From NCBI RefSeq assembly GCF_027627575.1, contig NZ_CP114065.1:992001-1056000 (forward strand): a stretch of 64,000 nucleotides of DNA, read 5' to 3'. Positions 27,851 through 36,304 of the stretch are shown in pieces (within the stretch, counting starts at the first letter, position 1; each line of letters starts with the position of its first letter). The DNA comes from Kribbella sp. CA-293567. Its GTDB lineage: Bacteria > Actinomycetota > Actinomycetes > Propionibacteriales > Kribbellaceae. The notes under the pieces were generated by a model. It made no database searches. It was not told the DNA's origin and saw only the letters and a program-made list of their open reading frames with translations. The position numbers and the translations under genes are program-made.

Positions 27851-29085
27851 GGGGACTCGTCGAGGGTGGTGGGTGGGTCGATGGAGTCGCGGGCTGCTTT
27901 CAGATAGCGGGTGAGGAGCGGGTGGGTGGGGGTGTCACCTCGGAGGGCCGCGCTTTGTTCCAGGTACGCGCGGGCGTTGTCGAGGCGGTTGGCGACGACC
28001 TCGGCGGAGCCCAGGTGCTGGAGGCAACGGGCTCGGCCTTCGGGCTCGTCGACTTCGGCATAGAGGTGTTCGGCTTGTTGCCACCAGCGTTTGGCTTCTT
28101 GCGGGCTTCGCTGCATCCAAGCGGCGATGCCGGTCAGTTCGAGGGCGTGCGCGTGGGCACTGCCGTCCCCGGCGACCGATGCACGGGCAGCGGCCGGGCG
28201 TAGCTGGTCCAGGGCGCCTTCGGGGTCCTGTTGGTAGAGGTGCGTGATCGCCAGGTTGAGCTGGATCGCGACCTCGCCGGCGAGGTCAGGCCCCGGCCGG
28301 TGCAGGCGTGCGTCGTCCAGATGTTCCCGCGCGTTCTGCACGACCTCGTCCCGGTCGCCGCCGGCAGGCATCTGTTCCGCCCGGGCGAAGTGCAGCAACG
28401 CCCGCTCGACATGCCGGCGCGTGACCAGCGCCGCCGCGGTCCGGCCGTGCGTCGCCACGTTGTCGGAGTGTCCCAGCCGAGTGCTGGCTGTCTCCAAGTC
28501 ACCCATCAGCCTGTACGCCGTAGCCGCCCGCGCCGCAGCCAGCTCGGTCAGTTCGCGCCGGCCGCATCCCTCGGCTACCGCAGCCAGTAGCTCGCTGAGC
28601 TTCAGCAGTGCCGGCCTGTCGTGCCGCCGTAGGTACCAGGTCTCCAACGCGTCGCAGATGCGAGCCAGGTCGTCAGCGCTGTCGTCCTCAGCCTTCTCCG
28701 TTGCCAGCAGCTCCCGCAGTCGCGGCTCGTTCTGCTGGAACCACTCCGCTGCCGCCAACCCGCCGGCATCCGATCCGAGAGACACCGACCACTGCTCGAC
28801 TTCCTCCGCAGCACGATGCAGCTCGCCCGCCTCTCCTGCAGTCCCCGCCCGCCACCGCCGGTAGCGCCGCAGCCCGACCGGTGCGTTGTAGACCGCCCAG
28901 ATCAGCGCCAGCACGATCGTCAGACTGATGCCGGCCACCTTGATCCAGCCGGTGCTGTCGATGCTCTGCGACAGCTTGTCGCCCGCCAGTCCCGACAGCA
29001 GCGCCGCCGCCAGCGCACTGATCCCGAGGATGTCTCCCCGCCGCCGCTCCTGCTTGCCGGGCTTCTCCGGCTCGCTGGAGGTCAC
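27793..29085 (-). CDS. membrane-anchored TPR-repeat protein of the ABC operon
   Basis: A 430-aa protein with two N-terminal hydrophobic segments (ILGISALAAALLSGLAG, about 19-35, and WIKVAGISLTIVLALIWAVYNAP, 48-70), then a long alpha-helical region. The repeats (TAYRLMGDLETAS, LALITHLYQQDPEGALDQL-like, AAWMQRSPQEAKRWWQQAEHLYAEV, HLGSAEVVANRLDNARAYLEQSAAL) look like tetratricopeptides. GTG 29085 overlaps the permease stop (GTGA). The C-terminus NWLHRLLTRLLHR is made of the purine-rich repeat. It may be a scaffold or regulator of the transporter; no close family is recognised. Confidence 0.7.
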   Translation of the reverse strand: MTSSEPEKPGKQERRRGDILGISALAAALLSGLAGDKLSQSIDSTGWIKVAGISLTIVLALIWAVYNAPVGLRRYRRWRAGTAGEAGELHRAAEEVEQWSVSLGSDAGGLAAAEWFQQNEPRLRELLATEKAEDDSADDLARICDALETWYLRRHDRPALLKLSELLAAVAEGCGRRELTELAAARAATAYRLMGDLETASTRLGHSDNVATHGRTAAALVTRRHVERALLHFARAEQMPAGGDRDEVVQNAREHLDDARLHRPGPDLAGEVAIQLNLAITHLYQQDPEGALDQLRPAAARASVAGDGSAHAHALELTGIAAWMQRSPQEAKRWWQQAEHLYAEVDEPEGRARCLQHLGSAEVVANRLDNARAYLEQSAALRGDTPTHPLLTRYLKAARDSIDPPTTLDESPHRTPKNWLHRLLTRLLHR

Positions 29086-30857
29086 GGCTTGCTCCCCACC
29101 GTCAGCCCGCGCACCACAGTCGGCCAGAACGACAACAGCAACACCACCGGCACAACAGAAGCCACCACAGCCGCAGCAGCCACAGTCCCGCTGGCTGCCG
29201 AGAACTGCCGGGCCTCTCCCCACAACACCAGCGACAACGGCGTCGTACCGGGGCCACTGATCAGGAAGCCGACGATGAAGTCGTTCCACACCAGAGCGAA
29301 CTCCAACACGGCAACAGCAACCAGAGCAGGCCGATACGTCCGCTGGACAGTAGCCAGTACTGCGCTCTGCCGCGCCGGCCCCTGCAACGCCTCTGCCACC
29401 AGCACCGGTGGCGCTGAAGCAAAAGCCGACCGCAGCAGCAGTACGGCGAACGGCAACCCAGCAGCCGCATGCACCAAGGCCAACGCGACCCGAGACCCGG
29501 CCAAGCCGGCCGAGCCGATCGCGTCCCGCAGCGGAGCGGCGTACATCTGCACCGGCGTCACAGCCAGCACCACGAAGGATGAAGTCACCAGCCGACCCAG
29601 CCAGTGCGGCAGCCCGCCCCAAGCCACCAGATACGCAGTAGGAACGGCAATCACCAGCAGTACCGCAGTGGCGATCGTGGAGATCAGCACAGTCGACAGC
29701 AGTGCCCGCAGCAGCCCTGCATTGGCAGCAGCCGCAAAGGACTCGAGCCCGATGCCGTCAAGCGACCACCACCCGCGCAAGCCGGCTTCACGTGGCGAGT
29801 GCAGCGCAGTAGCCACCAGTACGACGGCCGGCAGGATCCAGAACAAGCCCACTGCGAACCCGACCGTCCACCCGATCCGCCGCACTCGCTTACTGGGCCG
29901 CGACCGTCCCACCGCGGGATCAGCCCGAACCACCCGGACCGGCATCGCCCATCGACGCCGCCGCAACCCGCGTACGCCGATCACCGCCACCGCCGCCACG
30001 ATGGCGAACAACACCACCCCGAGCGCCGCAGTACGGCCGGCAGGTTCACCGGTACCGGCCGCTCGCCACCAGTTGAGGCCAAGCACGTCTGCGTCGCCCT
30101 GCATCGGCCCGGGGACGACTATGAGCACCAGGTCGAAGACCCGCACGGCCGCGATGACCAGCGTCAGCGTCACCACCCCAGTGATCGGCCTGAGCAGCGG
30201 CAGCTCCAACGCGAGCAGCCGGCGCCATCCGGTGACGCCCTCCGCCGTCAACGTCCGGCTCACGTCGTCCGGAATCGCCTCCAGCCCAGCGCGGAACAGC
30301 GACACGACGTACCCGAGCCAGGTCCAGCCGAACGCGGAAACCAGCACCAGCCAGAACAGTCCGGGTCCCAGCCAGACCGGGCTGGAGCCGAACAGTTTGG
30401 TCCAGACCGCGGTGACCGTGCCGCGCTCAGGGGTCGCGTCGAAGATCAGCCGGAACGTCACCCCCGACACCAGCACCGAGACGGCGAACGGAATCACCAA
30501 CGCTGGTTGGAGAAACGTCGACAACCCCGGCAGCCGGTAGCTGACCAGCGCCAGCAGGAAGCCGACCACGACCAGCGCCAGCGCCACCGCGATCCAGGCA
30601 AGGCTGTTGCCTACGGCATGTAATGCGGCCGGGTCGCCCATCACCGCGAAGTTCGCCAGCCCGAAGGAGCCGTCCGGCCGCCGGAAGGCCGCCACCACGG
30701 TCACGCCGATCGGGACGAGCAGCAGGCAGCTCAGCAGCAACGCCGGAAGGCCCAGCAGATAAGGCCCCAACGGCCGCCGCGGTTTGCCGGGCACCGGGCG
30801 GCCGCTGATCTCCCGCCCGACGATCTCGAGTGACAGGCCGTTGCTCTGCAGCCCCAT
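29082..30857 (-). CDS. fused two-domain ABC transporter permease (MalF-MalG type)
   Basis: At 591 aa this is twice the usual size of a sugar-type (CUT1) permease. The first half (about 25-300) has about six transmembrane segments and an EAA-like loop EAIPDDVSRTLTAEGVTGWRR..LPLLRP. After a basic linker (RVVRADPAVGRSRPSKRVRR) the second half (about 330-590) has another set and a weaker EAA loop, EALQGPARQSAVLATVQRTYRP. It therefore appears to supply both membrane halves in one chain. The ATG shares one base with the upstream stop (TGATG), and the downstream gene overlaps, so the operon is tightly coupled. Substrate unknown. Confidence 0.8.
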   Translation of the reverse strand: MGLQSNGLSLEIVGREISGRPVPGKPRRPLGPYLLGLPALLLSCLLLVPIGVTVVAAFRRPDGSFGLANFAVMGDPAALHAVGNSLAWIAVALALVVVGFLLALVSYRLPGLSTFLQPALVIPFAVSVLVSGVTFRLIFDATPERGTVTAVWTKLFGSSPVWLGPGLFWLVLVSAFGWTWLGYVVSLFRAGLEAIPDDVSRTLTAEGVTGWRRLLALELPLLRPITGVVTLTLVIAAVRVFDLVLIVVPGPMQGDADVLGLNWWRAAGTGEPAGRTAALGVVLFAIVAAVAVIGVRGLRRRRWAMPVRVVRADPAVGRSRPSKRVRRIGWTVGFAVGLFWILPAVVLVATALHSPREAGLRGWWSLDGIGLESFAAAANAGLLRALLSTVLISTIATAVLLVIAVPTAYLVAWGGLPHWLGRLVTSSFVVLAVTPVQMYAAPLRDAIGSAGLAGSRVALALVHAAAGLPFAVLLLRSAFASAPPVLVAEALQGPARQSAVLATVQRTYRPALVAVAVLEFALVWNDFIVGFLISGPGTTPLSLVLWGEARQFSAASGTVAAAAVVASVVPVVLLLSFWPTVVRGLTVGSKP

Positions 30858-32110
30858 CAGCTCTCCACCTTCTTCAGCTCGGCCAGTGCCGCTTCGGTCG
30901 CATCCGGTACGACGTCGCTCCCGCGCCCGCCGATCCGCACCAGGAAACCGGTCAACACCCGCCACAGCCCGTTGATGTCACCGAGCCGCCCGAGCCGGTC
31001 GGACAAGTCGAACTGCAGCGACGCCGTGGGCGTGACCAACTGCTTCGCCAGTCGCGTGAGCTCAGGGGAGTAGCCAGTGGTGCGCCCATCGGCCAGGAAG
31101 CCGCCTGCCGCGATCCATGGGTCAACAGCTGCGGGTGCGGCCAGTCGGCGGACGAGGTCGCGAGCATCGTCGCCGGCCGGCTTCGGCAGCACCATGACGT
31201 CGCCACCGACCACCACCGGGGCCGCAGTACCGGGCGACATCGGCGGGAAGGTGAACATGGCGATATCACCGGGGTTCGCGGCGAAGGAACGCACCACGGG
31301 CTCGGCGAAGTCCGACGCGAGGACCATGGCCGCCCGGCGGTGCCCGAAAACCTCGACGATCGCGTCGGGGAACTGCTGCACCAGCGACCGCTCGACACCG
31401 CCCGCCAGGACGCCGGGTGCTGACCACATCGTCCCCAGCAGCCGTAGCGCCGCAGCGAACGCCGGTTGCTCAGAGAGCCGGGGGTGTGCCGCAGTTGCCA
31501 GTGCCTGGTAGGTGGACGGTGAGGAACCCAGCAAGACGTTCTCCAGGAAGTCCGTGAGCACCCAGCCGTCTCCAGCAGCCAGTGCCAGCGGGCGGATGCC
31601 GGAGGCCGCCAGTGAGCGGTTCACGTTGAGCCATTCGCTCCACTGGGTGGGCGGCTCCAGTCCCGCCTTCTCCAGCACCGAGGGCCGGTACCAGACCGCT
31701 GACTTGTTCGCTGTCTTGAACGGCAGCCCGTACGTCGTACCGTCGGCGACCAGAAGCTCGTCCCAGAGCAGGGCGCGGCCTCTGCCGGCCAGGTCGTCGG
31801 GCATCGATTCCAGGTCGCTCCGGTGCTCCGCGACGAGTCCGGGCTGAGGGAGCATCACCAGGTCGGGGCGACGGGCGGAGCGTGGTCCGAAGGCCGTGGA
31901 GATGTCGTCGCCGAGCGGTACGACCTCTACCGGATAGTCGAGCCGCCCGAGGTTGTCGAGGACCGAATGGAAGGCACGCAGTTCCTGGCCGCTCCAGCTC
32001 ACGGCGACCCGCACGCTACGACGCAGGCCGAGGGCGTCCGGCGTACCGGAGCAGCTTGCGGCCAGGAGGGCGGCGGAGGCCCCGAGGAAGGCTCGGCGGC
32101 TAGTCGGCAT
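30857..32110 (-). CDS. ABC transporter extracellular solute-binding lipoprotein, Tat-exported
   Basis: A 417-aa protein whose N-terminus (PTSRRAFLGASAALLAASC) combines a twin-arginine motif with the lipobox LAASC at Cys20. It should be folded before export and then lipid-anchored. The body has the layout of family 1 solute-binding proteins (GLPFKTANKSAVWYRPSVLEKAG, WVLTDFLENVLLGSS, MFTFPPMSPGTAAPVVVGGDVMVLP). Most family members bind oligosaccharides. The start lies inside the 3' end of the upstream ATPase-like gene (11-bp overlap). Confidence 0.85.
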   Translation of the reverse strand: MPTSRRAFLGASAALLAASCSGTPDALGLRRSVRVAVSWSGQELRAFHSVLDNLGRLDYPVEVVPLGDDISTAFGPRSARRPDLVMLPQPGLVAEHRSDLESMPDDLAGRGRALLWDELLVADGTTYGLPFKTANKSAVWYRPSVLEKAGLEPPTQWSEWLNVNRSLAASGIRPLALAAGDGWVLTDFLENVLLGSSPSTYQALATAAHPRLSEQPAFAAALRLLGTMWSAPGVLAGGVERSLVQQFPDAIVEVFGHRRAAMVLASDFAEPVVRSFAANPGDIAMFTFPPMSPGTAAPVVVGGDVMVLPKPAGDDARDLVRRLAAPAAVDPWIAAGGFLADGRTTGYSPELTRLAKQLVTPTASLQFDLSDRLGRLGDINGLWRVLTGFLVRIGGRGSDVVPDATEAALAELKKVES

Positions 32111-32648
32111 GCTGGAATCCCGTAGTACGCGCTGGGTAGGTGGTGATGAGTAGCAGCGCCGGGAACCACAGCTCCGGGTTGTCGAAGCGTAGGAGCGATC
32201 CCCAGGTCGGCAGGCCCGCAGCGTCTTCCAGCACGATCGCGGCAGGGTGGGCCCGAAGTGCGCGAGCCACTCCGGCCAGGCGGCGTCGACCAGGGGTGAT
32301 TTCGTGCGGGTAGCGGTCCAGGACGTCGTCCAGTCCACAGCGGGCGGCGGTGACGCGGCTCTCGTCCTCTGCTGCTCGCCGGGTCACCCGGTGGGTGACG
32401 GTATGCCCGTGGACCACGTTGCCGAGGACAGTGAGGTGGGGGAGCAGGCCACCCTCGGCCGGTACCAGCCTGACCTCGCCACTGCAGTCGATCCTCGCCT
32501 CTGGCGGAGGCTCCTCGAGCCCGCTGATCAGGTCGGCCAGCAGCCGGGCAGTGGTTGCATCCTGGACCACCAGGGCCTTCTGCTCGCCACGGAGAAGCTG
32601 GAGCGGCCGGGTGAGCCAGGGCAGCCCTTCGAGCAGCAGTCCGTCCAT
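32100..32648 (-). CDS. degenerate ABC ATPase-like protein (pseudo-ATPase)
   Basis: A 182-aa protein recognisable as a MalK/UgpC-type ATPase by GLLPHLTVLGNV (canonical LYPHMTV.EN) and LDRYPHEITPGRRRLAGVARALRAHP (canonical LSGGQRQRVALGRAL). Every catalytic element is changed: Walker A reads VVQDATTARL with no GKS/T; the Q-loop Gln is Ala (LVPAEGG); the signature is ITPGR; Walker B is IVLEDAAG; and the H-loop His is missing (LITTYPART). There is no frameshift or stop, and the downstream lipoprotein gene overlaps it, so it is probably expressed. It is first in the ABC operon and cannot plausibly hydrolyse ATP. Confidence 0.75.
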   Translation of the reverse strand: MDGLLLEGLPWLTRPLQLLRGEQKALVVQDATTARLLADLISGLEEPPPEARIDCSGEVRLVPAEGGLLPHLTVLGNVVHGHTVTHRVTRRAAEDESRVTAARCGLDDVLDRYPHEITPGRRRLAGVARALRAHPAAIVLEDAAGLPTWGSLLRFDNPELWFPALLLITTYPARTTGFQHAD

Positions 32649-32728
32649 TCCGGCCTGGCGCCTCCCACTTAGGTGCGAATGCTCACCCTAGGGCCCGGGC
32701 CGGGTCGTCGCAGCCCCAAGCGCGCCTG

Positions 32729-33427
32729 TCAGTACGTCTTGCTCCACAGGTTGATCGCGTAGTCGACCTCGACACCGGTGTGCGAGGCGATGAACCGCTC
32801 GGCGTCGGCCGGCTTGAACTCGATCCGGATCACCGCCTCCAGGTCCTCGCGCCGCTCGAACCGCCAGCCCATGTCCAGCCGGGTCCGCTGCCAGCCGTGG
32901 GAGAGCCAGAACCGCTCCACCGTGGCCGCCTCGATCTTCGGGTAGGACTCGCTGAACCAGCGCCCGAACGTCGACCGCGAGCCGTCGTTGTCGATCACGA
33001 ACGCGGTCCCGCCCCGGCGCATCACCCGGTCGAGCTCGGCCAGCCCCGGCTCGCAGCCCGGCCCGAAGAAGTACGCCCAGCGCGCGTGCATGACGTCGAT
33101 GGTCGCGTCGGCGACCGGCACCCGTTGCGCCGTACCCTTCCGCACCTCGACGTTGCGGAGCTTCTTCGTCCGCAGGTTCGCCGCCTTGGCCAGGTCGCCG
33201 TGCGGCTCGACCCCGATCACCCGGCCGGCCGTGGCAGCGAACATCGGCAGGTGGAAGCCGGTGCCGCAGCCCAGATCGAGCACCGTCGCCCCGGCCCAGT
33301 CGCGGATCGCCCGCATCGCCGGCTCGATCACGCCGCCCGGATCGACGGCCCGGTTCTCCACCTCGTAGACCTCCGGGTGGTGCCAGATGTTGGGACTGGG
33401 GATGCCGCCTTCGGCTATGTTCGCCAC
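32729..33427 (-). CDS. class I SAM-dependent methyltransferase
   Basis: A 232-aa protein with motif I VLDLGCGTGFHLPMF (about 48-62), motif II GVEPH and the motif III/IV area ATIDVMHARWAYFFGPG, typical of Methyltransf_11-type enzymes acting on small molecules. The C-terminal part (ERFWLSHGWQRTRLDMGWRFERREDLEAVIRIEF) resembles conserved actinobacterial methyltransferases of unknown substrate. It lies 80 bp upstream of the ABC operon on the same strand, and is divergent from a GNAT gene. Confidence 0.82.
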   Translation of the reverse strand: MANIAEGGIPSPNIWHHPEVYEVENRAVDPGGVIEPAMRAIRDWAGATVLDLGCGTGFHLPMFAATAGRVIGVEPHGDLAKAANLRTKKLRNVEVRKGTAQRVPVADATIDVMHARWAYFFGPGCEPGLAELDRVMRRGGTAFVIDNDGSRSTFGRWFSESYPKIEAATVERFWLSHGWQRTRLDMGWRFERREDLEAVIRIEFKPADAERFIASHTGVEVDYAINLWSKTY

Positions 33428-33493
33428 GCCGTAACCCTAACCACGCCCCGATCCCACCCGTGCTCCGATCCCGACGCGCCCCGGAGGCAACCG

Positions 33494-34369
33494 ATGCAGC
33501 GGCAGGACTACACCGGCCCCGACGACCTCCGGGCCCTGCAGGAGCTGGTCCGGCGGACCTACAGCGTGGACTCGCGTTTCCACGTCGGCGATCTCGCCTG
33601 GGAGTACAGCTCGGCCGCTCCGGCCCGGCAGGCGGGCTGGCGGCTGGCGTTGTGGCGTGAGGGCAACGAGGTCTTCGCGTGGGGCTGGGTGGAAGGCAAC
33701 GACCTCCTGATGGTCGTCGACCCTGCCCGGCCTGACCTGGCGACCGAAGTACTGGCCTGGTTCCGCGAGTCGACTGAGGCCGAGTCGCTCGGCTGCAGCG
33801 TGCTGGAGAGCGAGACCCACCTCATCGAGGCCCTGGCGGCGGACGGCTTCCGGGTCCACGAAGGCGACCCCTTCTTCACCCACCACACGCTGGCCCTCAC
33901 CGACCTCAGTACGCCGGTCGTCCCGGCCGGCTTCACCTTGCGCCCCGCGCAGCTCCACGAGGTCGAGCAGCGCGCCGCCGTCCACCGTGCCGCGTGGTCG
34001 GATCTGCAGCCGTCCAAGGTGACAGCCCAGGTGATGGGTGCCGTGATGAGTACCTGGCCGTATCGCCCCGAGCTCGACTGGGTGGTCGTGGCGCCCGACG
34101 GGGAGTTCGTCGCCAGCGCTTTGATCTGGCTGGACGAGGAGAACCAGGCAGGTCTGGTCGAACCGGTCGGTTGCGCACCGGCGTACCGGCGGCAGGGGCT
34201 GGCGCAGGCCGTCAACCTCGGCGCACTGCACGCGTTGCGGGACCTCGGTGGCGTCGAGGCGCGGGTCTGTCCTCGCGGTGACGACGACTACCCGCAGGCG
34301 CGCCGGCTCTACCAGAGCATCGGCTTTCAGCCCGGCCTGCGCACGGTCAACCATCGATTGGACTTGTGA
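33494..34369 (+). CDS. GNAT family N-acetyltransferase (two-domain)
   Basis: A 291-aa protein. The C-terminal half (about 150-291) has the acetyl-CoA-binding segment VGCAPAYRRQGLAQAVNLGALHALRDLGG and a closing ARRLYQSIGFQPGLRTVNHRL. The N-terminal half (DDLRALQELVRRTYSVDSRFHVGDLAWEY) looks like a diverged second GNAT fold, as in MshD-like proteins. ATG 33494 was chosen over upstream in-frame codons that would run through the divergent promoter. The substrate is unknown. Confidence 0.8.
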   Translation: MQRQDYTGPDDLRALQELVRRTYSVDSRFHVGDLAWEYSSAAPARQAGWRLALWREGNEVFAWGWVEGNDLLMVVDPARPDLATEVLAWFRESTEAESLGCSVLESETHLIEALAADGFRVHEGDPFFTHHTLALTDLSTPVVPAGFTLRPAQLHEVEQRAAVHRAAWSDLQPSKVTAQVMGAVMSTWPYRPELDWVVVAPDGEFVASALIWLDEENQAGLVEPVGCAPAYRRQGLAQAVNLGALHALRDLGGVEARVCPRGDDDYPQARRLYQSIGFQPGLRTVNHRLDL

Positions 34370-34430
34370 GTCCATTTTTCGCTTTCCACACTGAGGAGGT
34401 CAGCAGCTCGGACGTGGAAGGAAACCGATC

Positions 34431-35228
34431 ATGGAACTGCAACTGGCCGGGAAACGCGCGCTCGTCACCGGCTCCAGCGCCGGCCTGGGTGAGTCGGTCG
34501 CCAAACTGCTCGCGGCGGAGGGTGTCAGCGTCGTAGTGCACGGACGCGATGCCGCCAAGACCGAGCAGGTGGTGAAGGCGATCGAGGCCGAAGGCAACCG
34601 GGCGACCTTCGTGCTGGGCGATCTCGGCACCGACGAAGGAGCCGCCCAGGTCGCTGCCACGGCCGGGGCGGTGGACATCCTCGTCAACAACGCCGGGTAC
34701 TTCGAGCCGGCCCGGGGCTGGACCGACCTGGGCCCGGCCGACTGGGCCGAGATGTACAACGTGAACGTGCTGTCCAGTGTCCGGTTGATCGAGCGGCTGG
34801 TGCCCGGCATGCGCGAGCGCGGCTGGGGCCGGGTGATCCAGATCGGCAGCGTGGTCGGGATCGTGCCGCAGGCGAAGCAGCCGCACTACAGCGCGAGCAG
34901 TGCGGCCCGGCACGCACTGGCGACCTCCCTGGCCAGGGAACTGAAGGAGACCGGAGTGACCTCCAACGCGGTCGCGCCCGGCGGCATCCTGACCGAGGTC
35001 AGCGAGCGCAACCTGACCTTGCTGGGCCGGTCACAGGGCTGGGGGACCACCTGGGCGGAGATCGAGCCGAACCTGCTCCGCGCCCTCGCTCCCAACGACA
35101 TCGGCCGGATCAGCCGTCCGGACGAGATCGCGAACGCCGTCGTCTACCTGGCCAGCCCGCTGGCCGGCTCCATCACCGGCAGCACTCTGCAGGTCGACGG
35201 CGGCTGGTACGACGCCCCGGCAGCCTAG
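34431..35228 (+). CDS. short-chain dehydrogenase/reductase with altered catalytic Lys
   Basis: A 265-aa classical SDR with the cofactor motif TGSSAGLGE (13-21), the structural NNAG at 86-89 and the catalytic-loop Ser140 in IQIGSVVG. The active-site YxxxK reads YSASS: Tyr153 is present but Lys157 is Ser (codon AGT at 34899-34901). The C-terminus VVYLASPLAGSITGSTLQVDGGWY is typical. Without the Lys that lowers the Tyr pKa, normal dehydrogenase activity is doubtful. The 3' end overlaps the convergent TetR gene by 4 bp. Confidence 0.85.
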   Translation: MELQLAGKRALVTGSSAGLGESVAKLLAAEGVSVVVHGRDAAKTEQVVKAIEAEGNRATFVLGDLGTDEGAAQVAATAGAVDILVNNAGYFEPARGWTDLGPADWAEMYNVNVLSSVRLIERLVPGMRERGWGRVIQIGSVVGIVPQAKQPHYSASSAARHALATSLARELKETGVTSNAVAPGGILTEVSERNLTLLGRSQGWGTTWAEIEPNLLRALAPNDIGRISRPDEIANAVVYLASPLAGSITGSTLQVDGGWYDAPAA

Positions 35229-35836
35229 GGCCTGCCACTTCCGCTTCCGGCCAGTCGCAGCCGCTCGATGCCCTGGTCGATCGCTGCTTCCAGATAGTTC
35301 GTGTCGCCGGTCGACAGCATGATCGTCACGCCGCCCTGTACGCCGGCGAGCAGGGCGGCCGAGGTCTGCTCGACGTCGACCGGCCCCAGCTGGCCGTTGG
35401 CCTGCAGCGCCTCGATCCCCGCGGCGAGGAAGCGCTGCCAGTCCTCCAGCAGTCGTCGCACGATCGCCCGCGCGCCGGGAGTGTCCCGGCCGACCTGCAG
35501 GAACAGCGCACCCATCGGGCAGTTGTCTCCGAGGGACCGGTATCGCTCGATCACCACGTCCCGCCACTCCTGCCAGGCTTCCCAGCTGTCCAGGTTGCTC
35601 AGCTGAGGTTGCTGGTCGCTCAGCACCTGATCGGCCTCGTACTGCGCTACTGCCAGCAGGAGCTGGTCCTTGCCTTCCGGGAAGTAGTGGAAGAGCTGAC
35701 TCTTGCTGGTGTGCGTGTGGGCGCAGACGTCGTCGAGCGTGGTGGCGGCGACCGACTGCGCACGCAGCAACTCCGCGGCACCCGCCACGATGCGTTGCTT
35801 GGTGGCAGCCCCCTTGGGAGTCAGGGTTTTCGTCAT
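35225..35836 (-). CDS. TetR family transcriptional regulator
   Basis: A 203-aa protein with the TetR helix-turn-helix in residues 12-58 (ATKQRIVAGAAELLRAQSVAATTLDDVCAHTHTSKSQLFHYFPEGKDQLL) and a TetR_C-like ligand domain. It is convergent with the SDR gene and downstream of a GNAT gene whose stop shares one base with its ATG (TGATG), so those two are co-translated. Likely targets are the neighbouring SDR or the GNAT/MFS genes, inferred from position only. Confidence 0.88.
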   Translation of the reverse strand: MTKTLTPKGAATKQRIVAGAAELLRAQSVAATTLDDVCAHTHTSKSQLFHYFPEGKDQLLLAVAQYEADQVLSDQQPQLSNLDSWEAWQEWRDVVIERYRSLGDNCPMGALFLQVGRDTPGARAIVRRLLEDWQRFLAAGIEALQANGQLGPVDVEQTSAALLAGVQGGVTIMLSTGDTNYLEAAIDQGIERLRLAGSGSGRP

Positions 35837-36294
35837 CAGCTGTCGAGCCGGAAGTAGTGCAACGTCGGCTCGGCGTCGGCCGGCAACTCGTCGGGGGCGA
35901 GCAGGCGGAAGCCGTTTTTCTCCAGGACCCGGCGGGAGCCGATATTCGTCTTCAGCAGGTCTGCCTGGAGTGGGCGGTCGGTCAGCTCCGCGAGGAAGAG
36001 CCGCAGCGCGGTCGTGGCGATCCCGCGGCCCCAGAAACGCTGGGCGATCCGGTAGCCGACGTGGCGGCCGCTCTCGTCGGTCCAGCTGACGACGTCGCCG
36101 GCCATCTCGCCGTCCACCATGACCGCGCGGGTGTCGGTGGCGGGGTCGGCCTCGGTTCTGGTCCGGCGGACGTAGAAGTCCGCCTCTTCACGGATCGGTA
36201 CGCCGGCCATCGTCGCGCTGGCCGGGTCGTACTGGTTCTCGAACAACGTTGGTAGGTCTTCCGGCGTGATCGCCCGCAGGCTCACCTCACTCAT
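35836..36294 (-). CDS. GNAT family N-acetyltransferase
   Basis: A 152-aa RimJ/RimL-like acetyltransferase: EVSLRAITPEDLPTLFENQYDP at the start, the acetyl-CoA loop VGYRIAQRFWGRGIATTALRLFLAEL, and NIGSRRVLEKNGFRLL near the end. ATG 36294 was preferred; a GTG at 36303 is possible. It lies between the MFS gene upstream (10 bp) and the TetR gene downstream (1-bp overlap), probably one transcript. Confidence 0.82.
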   Translation of the reverse strand: MSEVSLRAITPEDLPTLFENQYDPASATMAGVPIREEADFYVRRTRTEADPATDTRAVMVDGEMAGDVVSWTDESGRHVGYRIAQRFWGRGIATTALRLFLAELTDRPLQADLLKTNIGSRRVLEKNGFRLLAPDELPADAEPTLHYFRLDS

Positions 36295-36304
36295 ACCGGT
36301 CACG

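Noticed and set aside
27616..28203. Gly/Val-rich plus-strand open frame over the purine-rich tract
   Set aside because: It follows the GGTGGG repeat and is antisense to the TPR gene, which has real repeat structure and a coupled start.
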